A stretch of 64,000 bases of DNA from Hericium rajendrae (lineage: Eukaryota; Basidiomycota; Agaricomycetes; Russulales; Hericiaceae). The stretch is taken from contig CM065887.1 of NCBI GenBank assembly GCA_033439255.1, forward strand, positions 1,426,001-1,490,000, in the 5' to 3' direction. The stretch's first letter is position 1, and the number at the start of each line of letters is the position of its first letter. The position numbers and the translations under genes are program-made. Below are positions 45,614-57,849 of the stretch, in pieces. The notes below the pieces were generated by a model. It was not told where the DNA came from. It worked only from the letters and a program-made list of their open reading frames with translations, and did not search any database.

Positions 45614-46093
45614 GTCTTTGTCGGTATATATATAGAGGTACTGCCATGAGGTGGATATTAACGCGTCAAACGCGTCGTTCACTGACAGATCGATGGATGG
45701 GGTGGGTGCTTCTGTCCATACCTTTGTAGATGAAAGACCCAAGGACGCGTGACTTGCACTTCGATTCAACGCAGACGGTGCCGGGTCCACAAAGTGAAAA
45801 TGAGATGGAAACGAACGACAGTCTTGACTGATTATGCTATGAGATTATGGAAGGGTTATGTAGACGGGCAAGCTTGAAGACGTTGAGCGGACGGGACTGA
45901 TGCATTATAGCCGGCCCGGGAAACACAACAACAAATTTGGACCTACAACTTCGCGTCTGCATCTTGCTCACCGTCGTGGTACGGTACTCATGTCAACGAA
46001 CAAGATAAACTAATGTACATGTACGAATATCTAAACACCGTGTTCTAATTATCCACGTTTTAAGGCAATAACGCTCAGGAAGCCTACGGATCG
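45614..46093. other. Intergenic between two BTB genes
   Basis: Promoter side of the gene at 44513-45613 and 3' flank of the next. A TATATATAGAGG stretch at 45626-45637 could be a TATA element but lies only about 15-25 bp upstream of the chosen start. No gene. Confidence 0.4.
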
Positions 46094-47239
46094 CTAGACA
46101 TCTGAATATTTCGCCTGCGCCTCGAGCACTGCGTTCCAATCCGCGTATCCACAAGCTTCCGGCAGCCTCTTCCAAATCTTCTGACAGACTTCTTGATCGA
46201 AATTCCGTAGCCGTGAATCACAGCATGGACTGAGGTGGCCTCTGAGTTTCTTGAGAGTGTCCATCGACCTGGAGTTCACCGATTTCGACCAGAAATCGCG
46301 AAATATGTCGAGTTCGAGTGACCGATACGTCTGCTCAATCACCTGTCTCTCCGAATCTTCGATACCTCCGCACACGTCGCATTCTATCCCTGTCACGGAG
46401 TTTGTCCAGGGATTTTCATCCAGATCAACTATATCCAACACCTGCGTGACGATGCCGGTCAGCTTCTCTCGGGACAGAAGACACTTCCTCTCCGTCTCGC
46501 GGTCGAGCACCATGGGTGTGCCATTGAATTTGGTCTGGCGTGGATCGTTGAAAAGCTCTGTGATGGTGAAGAAAGCGGCTTCATAGCATGCAAGAGGCAT
46601 GATTGCCGGGATGTTGTACTTGATCCCCATTTCAACGGCAATGGCTGCGTCGTAGTCTTTAGGAATGGTCGATATGGATTCTTTTGAACCGTAAGAATCT
46701 AAGGTCGTCGGAAACATGATCTTCATGTGTTCGACAAGCTCTTTGCGAAGCTCGTCAAATGCGTATTTACTGGTGGTCTCGAAAAGCGAGACCAGGATTT
46801 CGAAGTCGATGACGTCCCCTTTTCTGCCGTATCTGCGAGGCTCACTGTGTCAGAAACGTTCACCGGTCGCACAACTGTATTGCGAATCTTACTTTCGCGG
46901 ATAGTACAATGCCTGGAGCAGCCACGATATGTTCTGCGGGTCGTCCTGTAGGCGCACGACTGCGCAATCTTCGAAGGTCTCGTTGCAGTCCAGGTTCCCA
47001 TCCCCTACGGCAAGCATGTCCTTGAAGACCGTGGAATGGAGTGCCAGGATGCTCGTATGGATGCGAAACCCTGTCATGCCACAGACTACGACGATGCTGC
47101 CGTCCTCAAACCAGAGCTTCGTATCTGAATCTGAAGTCCAGCGGCGGAAGCTAGGAAATGAAGTGTCTGATGTTTGCTCTGCGCCTTGTCGAGGGTGGTC
47201 CTCGGTGCGGGGACGTTTGGCAGGCGGCTGGAGGTCCAT
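46094..47239 (-). CDS. BTB/POZ domain protein (361 aa)
   Basis: Two exons, complement(46094..46832, 46893..47239); 60-nt phase-2 intron (donor GTAAGA, acceptor TCGCAG). Start MDLQPPAKRPRTED. BTB domain about residues 40-115: LWFEDGSIVVVCGMTGFRIH, LALHSTVFKDMLAVGD, FEDCAVVRLQDD, LLQALYYPRK. Exon 2 begins YGRKGDVIDFEILVSLFETT and continues SKYAFDELRKELVEH, GIKYNIPAIMPLACYEAAF, CDVCGGIEDSERQVIEQTYR, SLELDIF, CCDSRLRNFDQEVCQKIW and RLPEACGYADWNAV. In this member the second Cys pair is adjacent (PCCDS) instead of CxxC. Closest in type to the gene at 44513 just downstream on the same strand, suggesting a local duplication. Confidence 0.87.
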
Positions 47240-48307
47240 GGCGGCGACGATGGCTGGCATCGAAGTGTACGCTGTCAGTGGCCTGTTGGGACATCTGTTC
47301 ATCGATCGCTAGGGGTAGAAGTGACGCTCGTACCAAGTTCCTCCTGTAGGTTATTTAAGGACTATCGGCCGTGGACAATCCTGCCACGTTATGAGTCGCC
47401 GACCAATATCTCGGAAAGCAAGGAATCTGAGTGCGTTCAAACGAGAGCTGGAGGAGAAAGATAGATGTCCTAAGTCTTTACGCCGTGCATGGATACCAGT
47501 CGTACGGGCCCGTCGCCATGCGCAGTCAAGAGCATCCGCCGGAGGCTATGTATCTGACCCATTTTAGTCGATACGAATATTTTGGAGACCTAGCAGTTTG
47601 GTCCGCGTCGCATTTCGAAACCATTGAATTGTCGTAACAGAACCGGTACATGGATTATGACCTCCTCTCCGAGGCTAGAAAATTTCAAGGAGAATCTCAT
47701 CGAAGACCAACCACGAATTAATAAAATGGGACCTGCACGGTGTCGCTGCAGCGAGCTCTGGGTCGGTCTATAATACCCGGAAGCAGCCCGGTGACTTCGA
47801 GTTCAAGCCATGCAGAATCTACGATGGTCAATTCGCGATCGTCGCCATGTTTGACCTACCTCATTTGCATAGCAACTGTAAGATACCGGTACCCAATGTA
47901 GTCGTAAACTCAGAACGACTTTCTTCTGTGTAAGGTCTGCTCGGAAACTAGTCACGTCGATATGTGAGGTAGCACGCCATACTGTCGAGATGAAGAAAAG
48001 AGCTGGTTACACAGTGATACACAGCGAATTTGTATCCAGAATTGAGAGAGTGTGTGCTGCATGCAATATCGAATGTCGTGGAGGAGAGAGATTGGACGAA
48101 CTCAAGAAAGCTGTGTTGTAGAAGGTGCTCGAAGCATCCTGACCCAAAGTGGAAGTGATCGATTTTAGCCACAACGGTGGCTTCAAAAAAGATAACAGCG
48201 CGTGCAGAGCCCGACCTCCTCACCTTTGACTCGTGTTACGCTCGTTGTTCTGTATCCTCTGCCTCTTACTTGTCCCCAGCTCATTCTAGTCGTCAGCAAA
48301 GTCAGTC
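47240..48307. other. Divergent spacer, BTB gene and Hsp110 gene
   Basis: About 1.07 kb upstream of both genes. Holds copy 2 of a 40-bp dispersed repeat at 47911-47950. Otherwise nothing recognised; small frames are not supported. Confidence 0.4.
47911..47950. repeat. Dispersed 40-bp repeat, copy 2
   Basis: 38 of 40 positions identical with 27839-27878; see that entry. Lies about 360 bp upstream of the Hsp110 start codon. Confidence 0.75.
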
Positions 48308-50868
48308 ATGGCCGTTGTCGGCATTGATTTTGGTACGCTTCACAGCAAGGTAGGCCTTTCCGTTTCATGCCCTTGGACCTCCGACTGAAGATGAGTCTCC
48401 ATCGATATTGTAGATTGGAGTGGCTAGGTATCGAGGAGTCGACGTTATCACCAATGAAGTGTCGAACCGCGCGACACCGTGAGTCGTCCGAATTTTCTAC
48501 CCGCATCGTGCAATTTTGACCCCTCATCGCAGATCGCTCGTCGCTTTTGGGCCAAAACAACGTGCCCTAGGTGAGGCAGCAAAGACCGGAGAGATCTCAA
48601 ATTTCAAGAATACTGTTGGCTCTCTGAAGCGTCTCATCGGCCGGACATTGCAGGATGCAGAAGTTCAGGAAGTTGAAAAGAAATTCACCCAAGCATCCTT
48701 GATAGATGTCAACGGCACTGTCGGCGCGGAGGTAAATAACAACTTCATGATTTCTATCGTCGCTTGCTGATAGCATCTGTTAGGTCAACTACGTCGGCGA
48801 GAGGCAGAAGTTTTCGGCCACGCAACTTGTGGGCATGTACTTGGGCAAGTTGCGCGATATCACGGCCACTGAACTCAAGAGCGGCGTATCTGATGTCGTC
48901 ATCGCCGTTCCCGGATGGTTCACTGACATCCAGCGGCGCGCTATGATCGCTGCCGCTCAAATCGCCGGCCTCAACACCCTCCGCCTCATTAACGACACCA
49001 CCGCAGTTGCACTCGGTTACGGCATCACCAAGTCCGATCTCCCAGAAGCCGAAAACCCCCGGCACGTCATCTTTGTCGATGTCGGTCACTCCTCCCTGTC
49101 CGTTAGCGTGGTCGCATTCTCCAAGGGTCAGCTTGTCGTAAAAGCCACGGCATACGACATCCACCTTGGGGGCCGCGACTTTGACTTCGCGCTGGTTGAG
49201 TATTTCGCGGAGGAGTTCAAGAGCAAGTACAAGATCGATGTGCTCTCGAACCCCAAGGCGTCATTCCGTCTCTTCGCTTCCGCAGAGAAGCTGAAAAAGA
49301 TCCTCTCCGCCAACTTCGAGGCGCCCCTTTCCGTCGAGTCCATCATGAACGATATCGATGCTTCGTCCAAGCTGACCCGTGACGTCTTCGAACAACTTAT
49401 CTCCCATGTCCTCGATCGCATCCCCGCCCCTCTCGAGAAGGCCCTGAAGGAATCCGGCCTGACGCTCGAGCAAATCGACGCGATCGAGCTCATCGGTGGC
49501 TCCACCCGTATTCCGGCCGTGCGCGCAAAGATCCAGTCCGCGTTCCCCGGCAAGACGCTCTCGACGACGCTCAACCAGGACGAGGCCTGCGCGCGCGGTG
49601 CGACCTTCTCCTGCGCGATGCTCTCGCCCGTCTTCCGCGTGCGCGACTTCAGCATGCACGACATCACGCTCTACCCGATCAAGGTGCAGTGGGAGAAGAC
49701 GCCCGGCGATGCCGAGGAGGACACCGAGCTCGTCGTGTTCCCCCACGGGAACGGCATTCCCTCGACGAAGGTGCTCACGTTCTACCGCAAGGCGCCATTC
49801 GATCTTGAGGCGTACTACGCTGAGCCCCAGAACCTCCCCGGCTCGTTCAACCCTTGGCTCGCGCGCTTCACCGCGAAGAACGTCGGCCCCGACCCGTCGG
49901 GCGACTTCTCCACCGTCAAGGTGAAGACCCGCCTGAACCTGCACGGCATTTTGTCCTTCGAATCGGCCTACATAGAGAAGACCGTGGAGAAGGAGGAGGC
50001 GATGCAGGTCGATGGCGAGAAGCCTGCGGAAGAGGCGCCCAAGAAGAGGAAGATAGTCAAGGAGGAGGTGCAGTTTGTCGCCGGATACAGTGGCTTGGAC
50101 TCTACGCTCGTCGAGCAGTACAAGGAGCTGGAGGCCAAGATGCACGAAGACGACAAGCTTGTGCAGGATACCGAGGTGCGTGCATCTGAGCCTGCAACAG
50201 CCTCATGATGTTAGACTAACAACATCTCGCAGGACCGCAAAAACGCATTGGAAGAGTACGTCTACGATATGCGTGGCAAGGTTGAGGATCGCTTTGCATC
50301 CTTCGTCCAGCCGCAGGAGAAGGAGAAGCTCTTTGTTGAGCTCCAGGCTGCCGAGGACTGGCTGTACAGCGAGGAGGGCGAGGACGCGACCAAGTCTGCG
50401 TACGTCGGGCGCCTCGACCAGCTGAAGGCCCTTGGCGATCCCATCACGTTCCGCTACCGCGAGCACGAGGAGCGCCCGAAGGCGATGGCGACCCTGCGCG
50501 AGACGATCAACCAGTACATGACGCAGGTGACGTCGGGCGACGAGAAGCTCGCGCACATCGACGAGAAGGACAAGCAGTCGATCGTCGAGAAGGGTGCGAC
50601 CGTGCAGAAGTGGCTCGACGACCAGGCCGCGCGCCAGGCCGAGCGTCCGAAGAACGTCGACCCCGTCCTCACGACCGCGGAGATCTCGAAGAAGCGCGAC
50701 GAGCTCATCTTCTTCGCCACTCCCATTCTGTCGCGCCCCAAGCCCAGGCCGCCGAAGGTCGAGGGCGCGGAGACCCCCAAGAGCGGCACGGAGACCCCCA
50801 AGGAGGCGCCCAAGCCAGAGGCGGCAAAGGAGGAGCCGTTGATTCCTACTGAGATGGATGTAGACTAG
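48308..50868 (+). CDS. Hsp110/Sse1-type chaperone (Hsp88-like, 777 aa)
   Basis: Five exons: 48308..48349, 48414..48478, 48533..48731, 48784..50175, 50233..50868; exact frame. A nucleotide-exchange factor for cytosolic Hsp70 and a holdase for unfolded proteins. It begins MAVVGIDFGTLHSKIGVARY, the phosphate-1 loop of the actin/Hsp70 ATPase fold; next come VIAVPGWFTDIQRRA, LINDTTAVALGYGI, VFVDVGHSS-like phosphate-2 and IELIGGSTRIPAVR, the adenosine motif. The C-terminal part has the long acidic and basic insertions typical of Sse1 (EEAPKKRKIVKEEVQ) and a helical lid; it ends EMDVD. The name Hsp88 is used in Neurospora. First introns are short (54-64 nt) and the first exon codes only 14 residues. 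Confidence 0.95.
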
Positions 50869-51462
50869 ATCTTCCGTTCGGATAGTTTGTAGCGGTAATT
50901 GCTAGCAGTAGTAGTCAGTATCAAAATGTTTGTTCAGTATAGACCAATAGATCACACTCCTTGGGGTGCGTGCGTCTGTGTAACAGTATTTTGTCTCAGG
51001 TCGTTCAAAAGTTCAGGCATGTCGAAGACGAAGGTGATAAGTATAGCGAGTGGGACACCCTGGAGCTATGTGCGTAGAGACGGTTTCCTCCAACATTGGG
51101 ACCGCTGCGGAATACACTTCCTTCCTTCCTTCCAAGATCTATCCGCGACCTTGCGGCTGTCTCGCCGCTTGCCGAATTCCTCTCCTAATACGCACCGTGT
51201 CTTGACTCCCTCGACCTAATACTGTCGTGGATTGTTGCAGTTCCAAGCTGACAACCGCTTTCCTCGGACAGAGTGATCTACCATTGATTACAATCGCGAG
51301 TGGGCTGTGAAACTGGTGCGCTTGCGACCAAGACCTTCCTTCCTTCCTTGTGAGAGCGTCACATCGTGGCAAAATCGCATCCGATCATCTAACGCTTTTC
51401 TTGCAGGCTTCAAGCTTCTGCTTTGAAGATAACGACACACGGATTGCACCTGACTTCAAGCA
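50869..51462. other. Spacer with dispersed 37-bp repeat
   Basis: Downstream of Hsp110 and upstream of a BTB gene. Contains copy 2 of the repeat at 24294 and two further CTTCCTTCC runs (51121-51134, 51333-51350). No gene. Confidence 0.45.
51095..51130. repeat. Dispersed 37-bp repeat, copy 2
   Basis: ATTGGGACCGCTGCGG then AATACACTTCCTTCCTTCC; two bases shorter in the middle than the copy at 24294-24330. Lies about 330 bp upstream of the BTB gene at 51463. Confidence 0.8.
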
Positions 51463-52558
51463 ATGAGCGAAGCACGTCCTGAAAAGAGACCGAGGTTGTC
51501 TGATGAAGTCGCTGAATCGACTGAGCATAATAGCACGGTGCCGCTGTTCATGAAGAGCGATCCTTGGTTTGACGATGGCAACATCGTTCTCTCCTGTGGC
51601 AATACCGGCTTCCGAGTTCATCAAGGTGTTCTCGCATTGCATTCGCCTGTGTTCAAAGACATGTTCACCGTGGGCAATCCGGGCGGCGTCTTGTTTGAGG
51701 GGTGCGGGGTCGTGGCCTTGACAGACGACGCAGACGATATGCGTCATCTGCTAAATGCAATGTATCTCATCGAGTGAGTCCTGACGCACTGATCTCGCCT
51801 GCGATCGTTCAACCGTGTCCTGCAGGGATGGCTCGGGAAGGGAACGCAGCATGGAGATGCTATCGTCCATATTGCGAATGTCAACGAAATACGTCGTCGA
51901 TCGGTTCCGCAAGCAGGTCATCCAGCGGCTCTCTTCAATGTTCCCTTCCACGCTGGCCAAGTATACGGCGGCCGTGCGCGACCGTCGCATCTCGGCAAAG
52001 TTCGACCCCGTCGCGGCTGTGCAGCTCAGCTTGGACTGCGACGTGCCCTCCATCTTGCCCACCGCCCTGTATCTCTGCATCATCAGGGTGGAGAAGACCT
52101 CCGCTGTCCTGCATGAGCTCTGTCAGGGCGTGCACAGAGATAATCTCATGCCGCAATCGCAGCCAGCATATCACCGTATCCTCTTCGAGAAGAGACTGAG
52201 GGAGCTAATGGATGGAGTATTCGAGGCTTACGACCAAGACAAGATATGGGCTCATGCCGCGGGTGACAAGTGGGCCTGCAGAAAGTCTATATCTTGTCAC
52301 GGTCTGCCAAGGAATGCCAAACGACGTGTTGAGACGGCATTCAGGGCCCTGCCGTCAGAGGATATCTTCATTGGCGACATAGCTGTGCCCAGCCTTCAAC
52401 AAGGTTCGTTGGGAGGCGTATGTGACCATTGTCGGAGCGAACTGGCAAATTATCACCACCACCTTCGGGCCGCAATCTGGAACATCCTGCCTCAAGCGTG
52501 TGGCTGGGATAATTGGGCTGCAGTGGGCACACAAGTGCCGCGGTCCGTGGAAGCATGA
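51463..52558 (+). CDS. BTB/POZ domain protein (347 aa)
   Basis: Two exons, 51463..51773 and 51826..52558; 52-nt phase-2 intron (donor GTGAGT, acceptor CTGCAG). Start MSEARPEKRPRLSDE, with the PxKRxR motif. BTB domain about residues 33-103: PWFDDGNIVLSCGNTGFRVH, LALHSPVFKDMFTVGN, FEGCGVVALTDD, LLNAMYLIE. Exon 2: MEMLSSILRMSTKYVVDRFR, SLDCDVPSILPTALYLC, CHGLPRNAKRRVETAFR, CDHCRSELANYHHHLRAAIW, NILPQACGWDNWAAV. All family signatures are kept. First of a plus-strand row of three (51463, 53109, 54612), of which the middle one is broken. Confidence 0.87.
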
Positions 52559-53108
52559 TGACTGGTAAGCGAACGTTTTGATACTGTATTCGTTATGACT
52601 TATGTCTACAACAGGAGTACTATCGATTTTGAGCCCGCTGACAGTCATTGGTGGCATGTTTATCCGGCGAAAGTATGGCGAAGCGAAAGATAGCTGTAAC
52701 AACAATGTAACAATGTACACTATTCGGAATTGAACCCATCTTACGAGCGAACTGGTCAAAGGTACCTGCCCCCGACCTGTCTTCTCAAAGTAGGATTTAT
52801 CTGCACCGACGCACTCGTAGGCTCCATGGGCTGCTTTGAATTGAGAATATCGTCTTCAGTGCCACCTTCTGTTTTCCATGTGGCAAAGCATCACTTGGCG
52901 GTATGACGATCCGATCTGCCACGTTGCCAGCAATGAGGCTTTGTCCCATCGGAGCGCAGAGGTCCATGCGACTGTGGATTCGTAGCTTTGCGTATCAATA
53001 TTCTGATATCGTTTCCGGAACAGATGGCCTTCGCCCATAACAAAGTAGCGCAAGTTCGCCTTGTCGTGAGCAAAGGTGAGTACGAGAGCCCGGCTACATC
53101 TCGATAAA
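52559..53108. other. Intergenic, no gene seen
   Basis: About 550 bp between two plus-strand BTB loci. Open frames on the minus strand here are without support. Confidence 0.4.
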
Positions 53109-54200
53109 ATGTTTGACATCGTCACTAGTGAATCGCCTGAGCCCGTTGGCATGAACAATCCATCTTCATGCAAGCGTTCACGAGTTGAAGATGAGAGTCA
53201 AGCATTTATCTGGCAGAATGCATACCCGCCCTTCTCTCGAACATCATCCCAGTTCTGGCTGGCCGACAGAAGTATCGTCATTGTCTGTGGCACTACAGGG
53301 TTTCGCGTGCATAGTAGCTCTCGCATTGAGGTCCGCAGTCTTCAGAAATATTTTCAGCTTTGACGAAGAGCATGGTATTAACGAGACATTCGACGGCTGC
53401 GTGGTCGTGTGATTATCGGATGATGCAACAGATGTATTGCGGCTCCTGGAAGCTCTGTACACCCGATGGTGAGCTCTTCCTCCCTACACGAGGTGGAACA
53501 TAGCCTGAGGACTTACGTTATTCAGATACTCCACGTTCTCGGGGAAATCAGAAATAACTCCTGCGGTCATGGACTCCCTTCTCAAGCTCTCCACAAAATA
53601 CTTCTTCGACGACCTACGTGCAGAGGTGGCTGATTCCCTCCGCGATATGTTCCCTTGTGATCGTTCAAAGTACGACTTCTGGGACAACCGGCCGAATCTC
53701 CGCCAATTCAGCTGGAGTAGCTTTGTTGCCGTCGAATTTGCTATGACCTACAACATTTCAGCAATACTTCCTGCCACATGTTACGAAGCCATGTTTGTGG
53801 GTATATCAGCTGTCTTCAACACGGAACTGCGGTGTTCGCCAGAAGAGAAGCCCATTCAGCTCAGCGATATCACTTTGTCCACATGCGTCTTGTTCGCACA
53901 GAACTGGCGGGACATCGTGGAGGATTTTTCCCCGAAAAGAGGTGGGCGGTCGAGCGTCAGTACAGGACTGTGCCAATCGACGTCTTCAGATTGTATCCAG
54001 CTTTACACCTCACGTTGGCTGATCTGCGCAACAATGCCGGAAAAGGGCCCGCCTGTCGCAATTGCTACGATGAGTTGGAGAATCTTGAGGAGCACATTAG
54101 GGACCAACTTTGGAGTCAGATGACGAAGGAATGCGGGTACGATGACTGGGATGCTGTTCTGCGGGCAATGCCTGAGACAGAATACTTACAAGGAGGTTAG
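53109..54200 (+). pseudogene. BTB-family pseudogene, LLKLSTKY subgroup
   Basis: ATG at 53109; N-terminus with KRSRVEDES and a good start of the BTB domain (FWLADRSIVIVCGTTGFRVH). The frame then shifts near 53312 (the continuation RSAVFRNIFSFDEE, FDGCVVV is in another frame), and a CGA-to-TGA type stop follows GCVVV at 53410-53412. After the usual intron position, exon 2 (MDSLLKLSTKYFFDDLRAEV, MTYNISAILPATCYEAMF) is good until about 53940, where another shift separates it from RWAVERQYRTVPIDVF, CRNCYDELENLEEHIRDQLW and TKECGYDDWDAV. So at least three lesions, spread over the gene, with the rest still readable: a fairly young pseudogene between two intact relatives. Confidence 0.85.
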
Positions 54201-54611
54201 CAGGATTTCGCGGCCTATAGAATTGTGGCCATGACCCATCTTGTGGTCCAGCATAGTAGGATAAGTAAATGTACATGTTCTTAGCATATTTTTGCCTACA
54301 TCTGAGCTTTAGGAAAATTGAGGACTGCTCACAATCGTAGATGCATGGTTGTGGGTAATATCCCCATTTGATCTATCTGCGATGCGATTGTAACCAGCCA
54401 AAACAAGCGCTTAGGCTTCAACCAACCTTCCTACGTTCAACGCGACCCCAATGCCATTCCAGTTCTGACGGGTCTTTTTAAGTTTAGGTTGATCCAGGTA
54501 TGTTTGGGCCGATGTATAAAGCGAACAATATGGTTCTAATATGCAATCGTCACAGATCGATTATACAAGACAGGTTACAGAAGTCTACTGCAGGCCATAT
54601 TTTTCATCATC
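54201..54611. promoter_or_regulatory. Upstream region of BTB gene
   Basis: Spacer between the pseudogene and the gene at 54612. No motif assigned with confidence. Confidence 0.3.
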
Positions 54612-55748
54612 ATGGACACCTGCCAACCTCCGCCGAAACGCTCTCGACTTGAATTTGAGACATCTACTGGTACGACTCAGCAGTCTTCCGAGTCATACGC
54701 CCCGTTTTCTCGTACCACCTCCGAGTTTTGGTTCGATGACGGCAACACCATCGTAGTATGCGGGAACACCGGCTTCCGCATTTACATGGGTTTCCTTGCT
54801 TTCAAGTCGGTGGTATTCAAAGACATGCTTGCCGTCGGAGATACAGAGTCGGGGTGCAATGAGATATCAGAGGACTGTGTCGTCGTCCGCTTGCCAGACG
54901 ATGAAACAGATATGCTGAGACTGCTTGAAGCTTTATATTCCCCGCGAAAGTACGTCCTTTTGTCTACTCTTGCGCGTTTCTGAAATCTGAATATTTGAAT
55001 ACCAAACTCATAAAATGATTATTCTAGATATTTCAAAGGAGAATCTAAGATGTCATTTGACATCATGAATTCTCTCCTCAAGCTTTCCACAAAATACCTA
55101 TTTGAGGAGCTTCGCGCTGATCTTATCGATCTTCTCGTGATAATGTTCCCTTCAGAACGCAAAGACTATACTTCAATTTCCCCTCCCAACGTCTCCAGAA
55201 CCCACCTGGATTGCATCCTTGCCGTCGAATTTGGCGTAACATATAATATTCCCGAAATCCTTCCGGTGGCTTGCTATGAAGTTGCAATGTTGGGCATGGA
55301 CGTCCTTTTTGACACGGCGGGGTCGCTACTCACCCTCCCGAACGGACATCCCATGGAACTTAGTCGCTCGGCTTTGCGCACTTGCGTTGTTTTTCTAGAC
55401 AGGTGGCATGGTGTCGCGCAAGAGGCGCTACACCCGGATCGCCTAAAGTGGTGTCCTTGGGCGCCATTCCCCGAGAATTGCGAATCCTGCGGAGGCCCCT
55501 GCGAGCACGAGAGGCAGATCATCGAGGCACACTACCGGTTGTTCCGAAGTAATGTTTTCAGGCGGTGCGATGCCTATTGCTCGCGCTCAGTTGAGTGGAT
55601 TCCCCCGAGGGATCACAAAGAAGAATGCTTGAAGTGCCTTAACTTGCTGGACGACTTTGATGAAGATGTCAAAGACTACCTCTGGCTCAAGCTGCCGTAC
55701 GATTGTGGATACAAGGATTGGGAGAATATAAAGCAGGCAGCGGTTTGA
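54612..55748 (+). CDS. BTB/POZ domain protein, LLKLSTKY subgroup (352 aa)
   Basis: Two exons, 54612..54949 and 55028..55748; phase-2 intron of 78 nt (donor GTACGT, acceptor TTCTAG), longer than in relatives. Start MDTCQPPPKRSRLEFE. BTB domain about residues 38-112: FWFDDGNTIVVCGNTGFRIY, LAFKSVVFKDMLAVGD, SEDCVVVRLPDD, LLEALYSPRK. Exon 2: YFKGESKMSFDIMN, SLLKLSTKYLFEELRADLID, GVTYNIPEILPVACYEVAML, CESCGGPCEHERQIIEAHYR, CLKCLNLLDDFDEDVKDYLW, KLPYDCGYKDWENI. This is the best intact reference for the pseudogenes at 23171 and 53109. Role unknown beyond a BTB-type interaction domain. Confidence 0.88.
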
Positions 55749-55924
55749 GAATGCTAGTAACTGTCTTGAATGTATAATGTACGAATTGAGTGTTCATTCC
55801 ATAGGTCTGTCAAAGACGACAACACACTATCGCATATAGTGAAGTCAATATGCTCAACGATTTAAGTGCAGCGGTGTAGATCTGCGTCATGTAATCTCAC
55901 CAAGTACTGACACCCATCACCAGC

Positions 55925-57210
55925 TCACTCACCCCTCCATTCCGCGAGGGGCAAAGGGTCTCCATTCAAGCCCGCTTTCAGCCACGAAGGGTGTGTGCGA
56001 TTGCGCGCGCCTGCTACCTCCGCATTCTCCGTGAGCGTGTGGATCTCATTCATCGCCTCAGGCGCGAGCGTGAGCAAGGCAGCGTTGCCATTTTCTTCTA
56101 CGCGCTCGGCAGTGCGGGAGCCCGGGATCGAGACCCCTGCAACGCATTGAATCGATATGCGAGAAAACCAAGTAGAAAGAGAACGCACTGGTGGAATGTT
56201 CCGCAAGTATCCAGGCCAGCGTGATCTGACTGGGCGTTGCGCCGCACTTGTCGGAGAGTTCTATGAGCTTGTCGACGACGACCAGGTTCTTGGGGAAGTT
56301 CTCTTCCGACCAGCGGGGCAAGATCAGGCGCAGGTCGTCCTCGGGGAAATCTGCACGCGAGCGGAACCTTTGACGGGTGGACACACGTCAGTCTTTAGAC
56401 TCGGCACAGGAAAAGAGGATGCGAGCGTACCTGCCTGTGAGAAGCCCGCGTGCGAGGGGACTATACGCTATGACGGACACACCGAGCTCCTCGGCCACGT
56501 CGGCGAACCCATTTTTTTCGATATCAAGGGTGAATGGGCTATACTCCATCTGTACAGCAATGAGCTTGTCCCCGAGCCCAGGGACTGCCTTGGCGCGGCG
56601 CAGCGTATCCGGGCTCGCCTCGCTCAGCCTCAGATACCTGATCTTACCAGCCTCGACGAACTCGCGCAGCGCCTCGAGTACGACTTCAATCGGCACGCTC
56701 GCGTCGACGCGATGCTGATAGTACTGGTCGATATGGTCGACGCCGAGCGTGGCCAGCGAGCGTTGGACGGCGCTTTTCATATATGGCGGTTTCGAGATCG
56801 GCCCGTCCTGTGGGTTGCCCTGGAGGTTGAACGCGCCGAACTTGGTCGCGAGGAATATTTCGTCGCATCGTCCGGTTTGGGCAAACCATTTACCGAGAGT
56901 TTTCTCAGATACAGGAGAGGCTGTCAGAAAGAACGCATGGGGGAAGTAAGACGGGTTCATACACGTTCCGTAGATGTCCGCGGTATCCCAGAACGTCATG
57001 CCACGGTCGGCGGCGTGCGTTAAGGCTTTGAAGGCAACCTCCTCGTCCGTCTTTCCATAGAACGCGCCAATTCCTGTAGTTGGGGGCGAGGATGAGCGGA
57101 TATCGGCTTACTTTGTCTGGTGCTCTATGCACCATACATCCGAGCCCAATCGCGCTGACTTCTGGTCCGTTTCTACCGAGCTGGCGGAGAGGCAGCTGGT
57201 TACTCGACAT
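55925..57210 (-). CDS. Aldo/keto reductase; first splice donor one base out of frame
   Basis: Exons on the minus strand: 57133..57210, 56963..57073, 56431..56920, 56189..56367, 55925..56136. An NADPH-dependent reductase of the AKR superfamily, YakC/AKR13-like. The N-terminus reads LPLRQLGRNGPEVSAIGLGC; the catalytic Asp and Tyr are in WDTADIYG, the Lys in LATKFGAF and the His in YYQHRVD. The cofactor end SIPGSRTAERVEEN is made across the last intron. The exon lengths sum to one base short of a full frame. Exon 1 ends ATG before GTGCAT, whereas exon 2 needs one extra G to read GIGAFYGKTDEE. So either an unusual donor is used or a base has been lost at the junction. Everything else is intact. 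Confidence 0.8.
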
Positions 57211-57849
57211 GATAAAACGCATCAGAATTAAGATGATGGTTGTGATTGAAGTTGGTGTTGACATTGGGAACGATGTCCAGCTTGAAGGACCATATACGCG
57301 TTCTCGTCATGAGCATTGCTCTGCATAGGCGGGGCCCCGCGATGATGGGGACATTGGGAGGTGCAATGGACTGGACATCTTGACAGACGGGCGAGCGGTG
57401 TGCACGGCAATGGTGGGCAATGGACGCCCAGGAGTGAACAGTCATGCTGCCGCCGCAGCGTGTTGGCCTTTGCCAGCCGCTTCGAGGGGGACAACGAAAG
57501 GCTGCATGACCATCTAGAAGTACAATATAGAGTCTGTGCTATCTACTCTCAGTTTGACAATGTGAGAGAATAGCAGCCGTCATCTGGTCATATGATACGG
57601 GAACATAAGTCTCACTGGAACGCGAGTGGGAAACTCAAGATAACAGGAATAACGTAGACGTGACAGGGAGGAATATCGAGTCTCGAAGCTTGAAGCCTAA
57701 AGCATGGTGGAAATTTGGATGGCATGAATGCTAAGAGCTGAGCGTAGGAGCGAGGAATCGAAAAGGTGATGAACGGCTATCCTCAGTCTCTATACTAGGG
57801 TGTGAGTCCGCGAGCGACAACCCCATATCCAACGACGACTTACATATGA
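57211..57849. other. Intergenic, no gene seen
   Basis: Upstream of the reductase and downstream of the BTB gene at 57850. Nothing recognised on either strand. Confidence 0.4.

Noticed and set aside
49261-50145. 294-codon minus-strand frame inside the Hsp110 gene
   Set aside because: Antisense shadow of the conserved ATPase and C-terminal domains.
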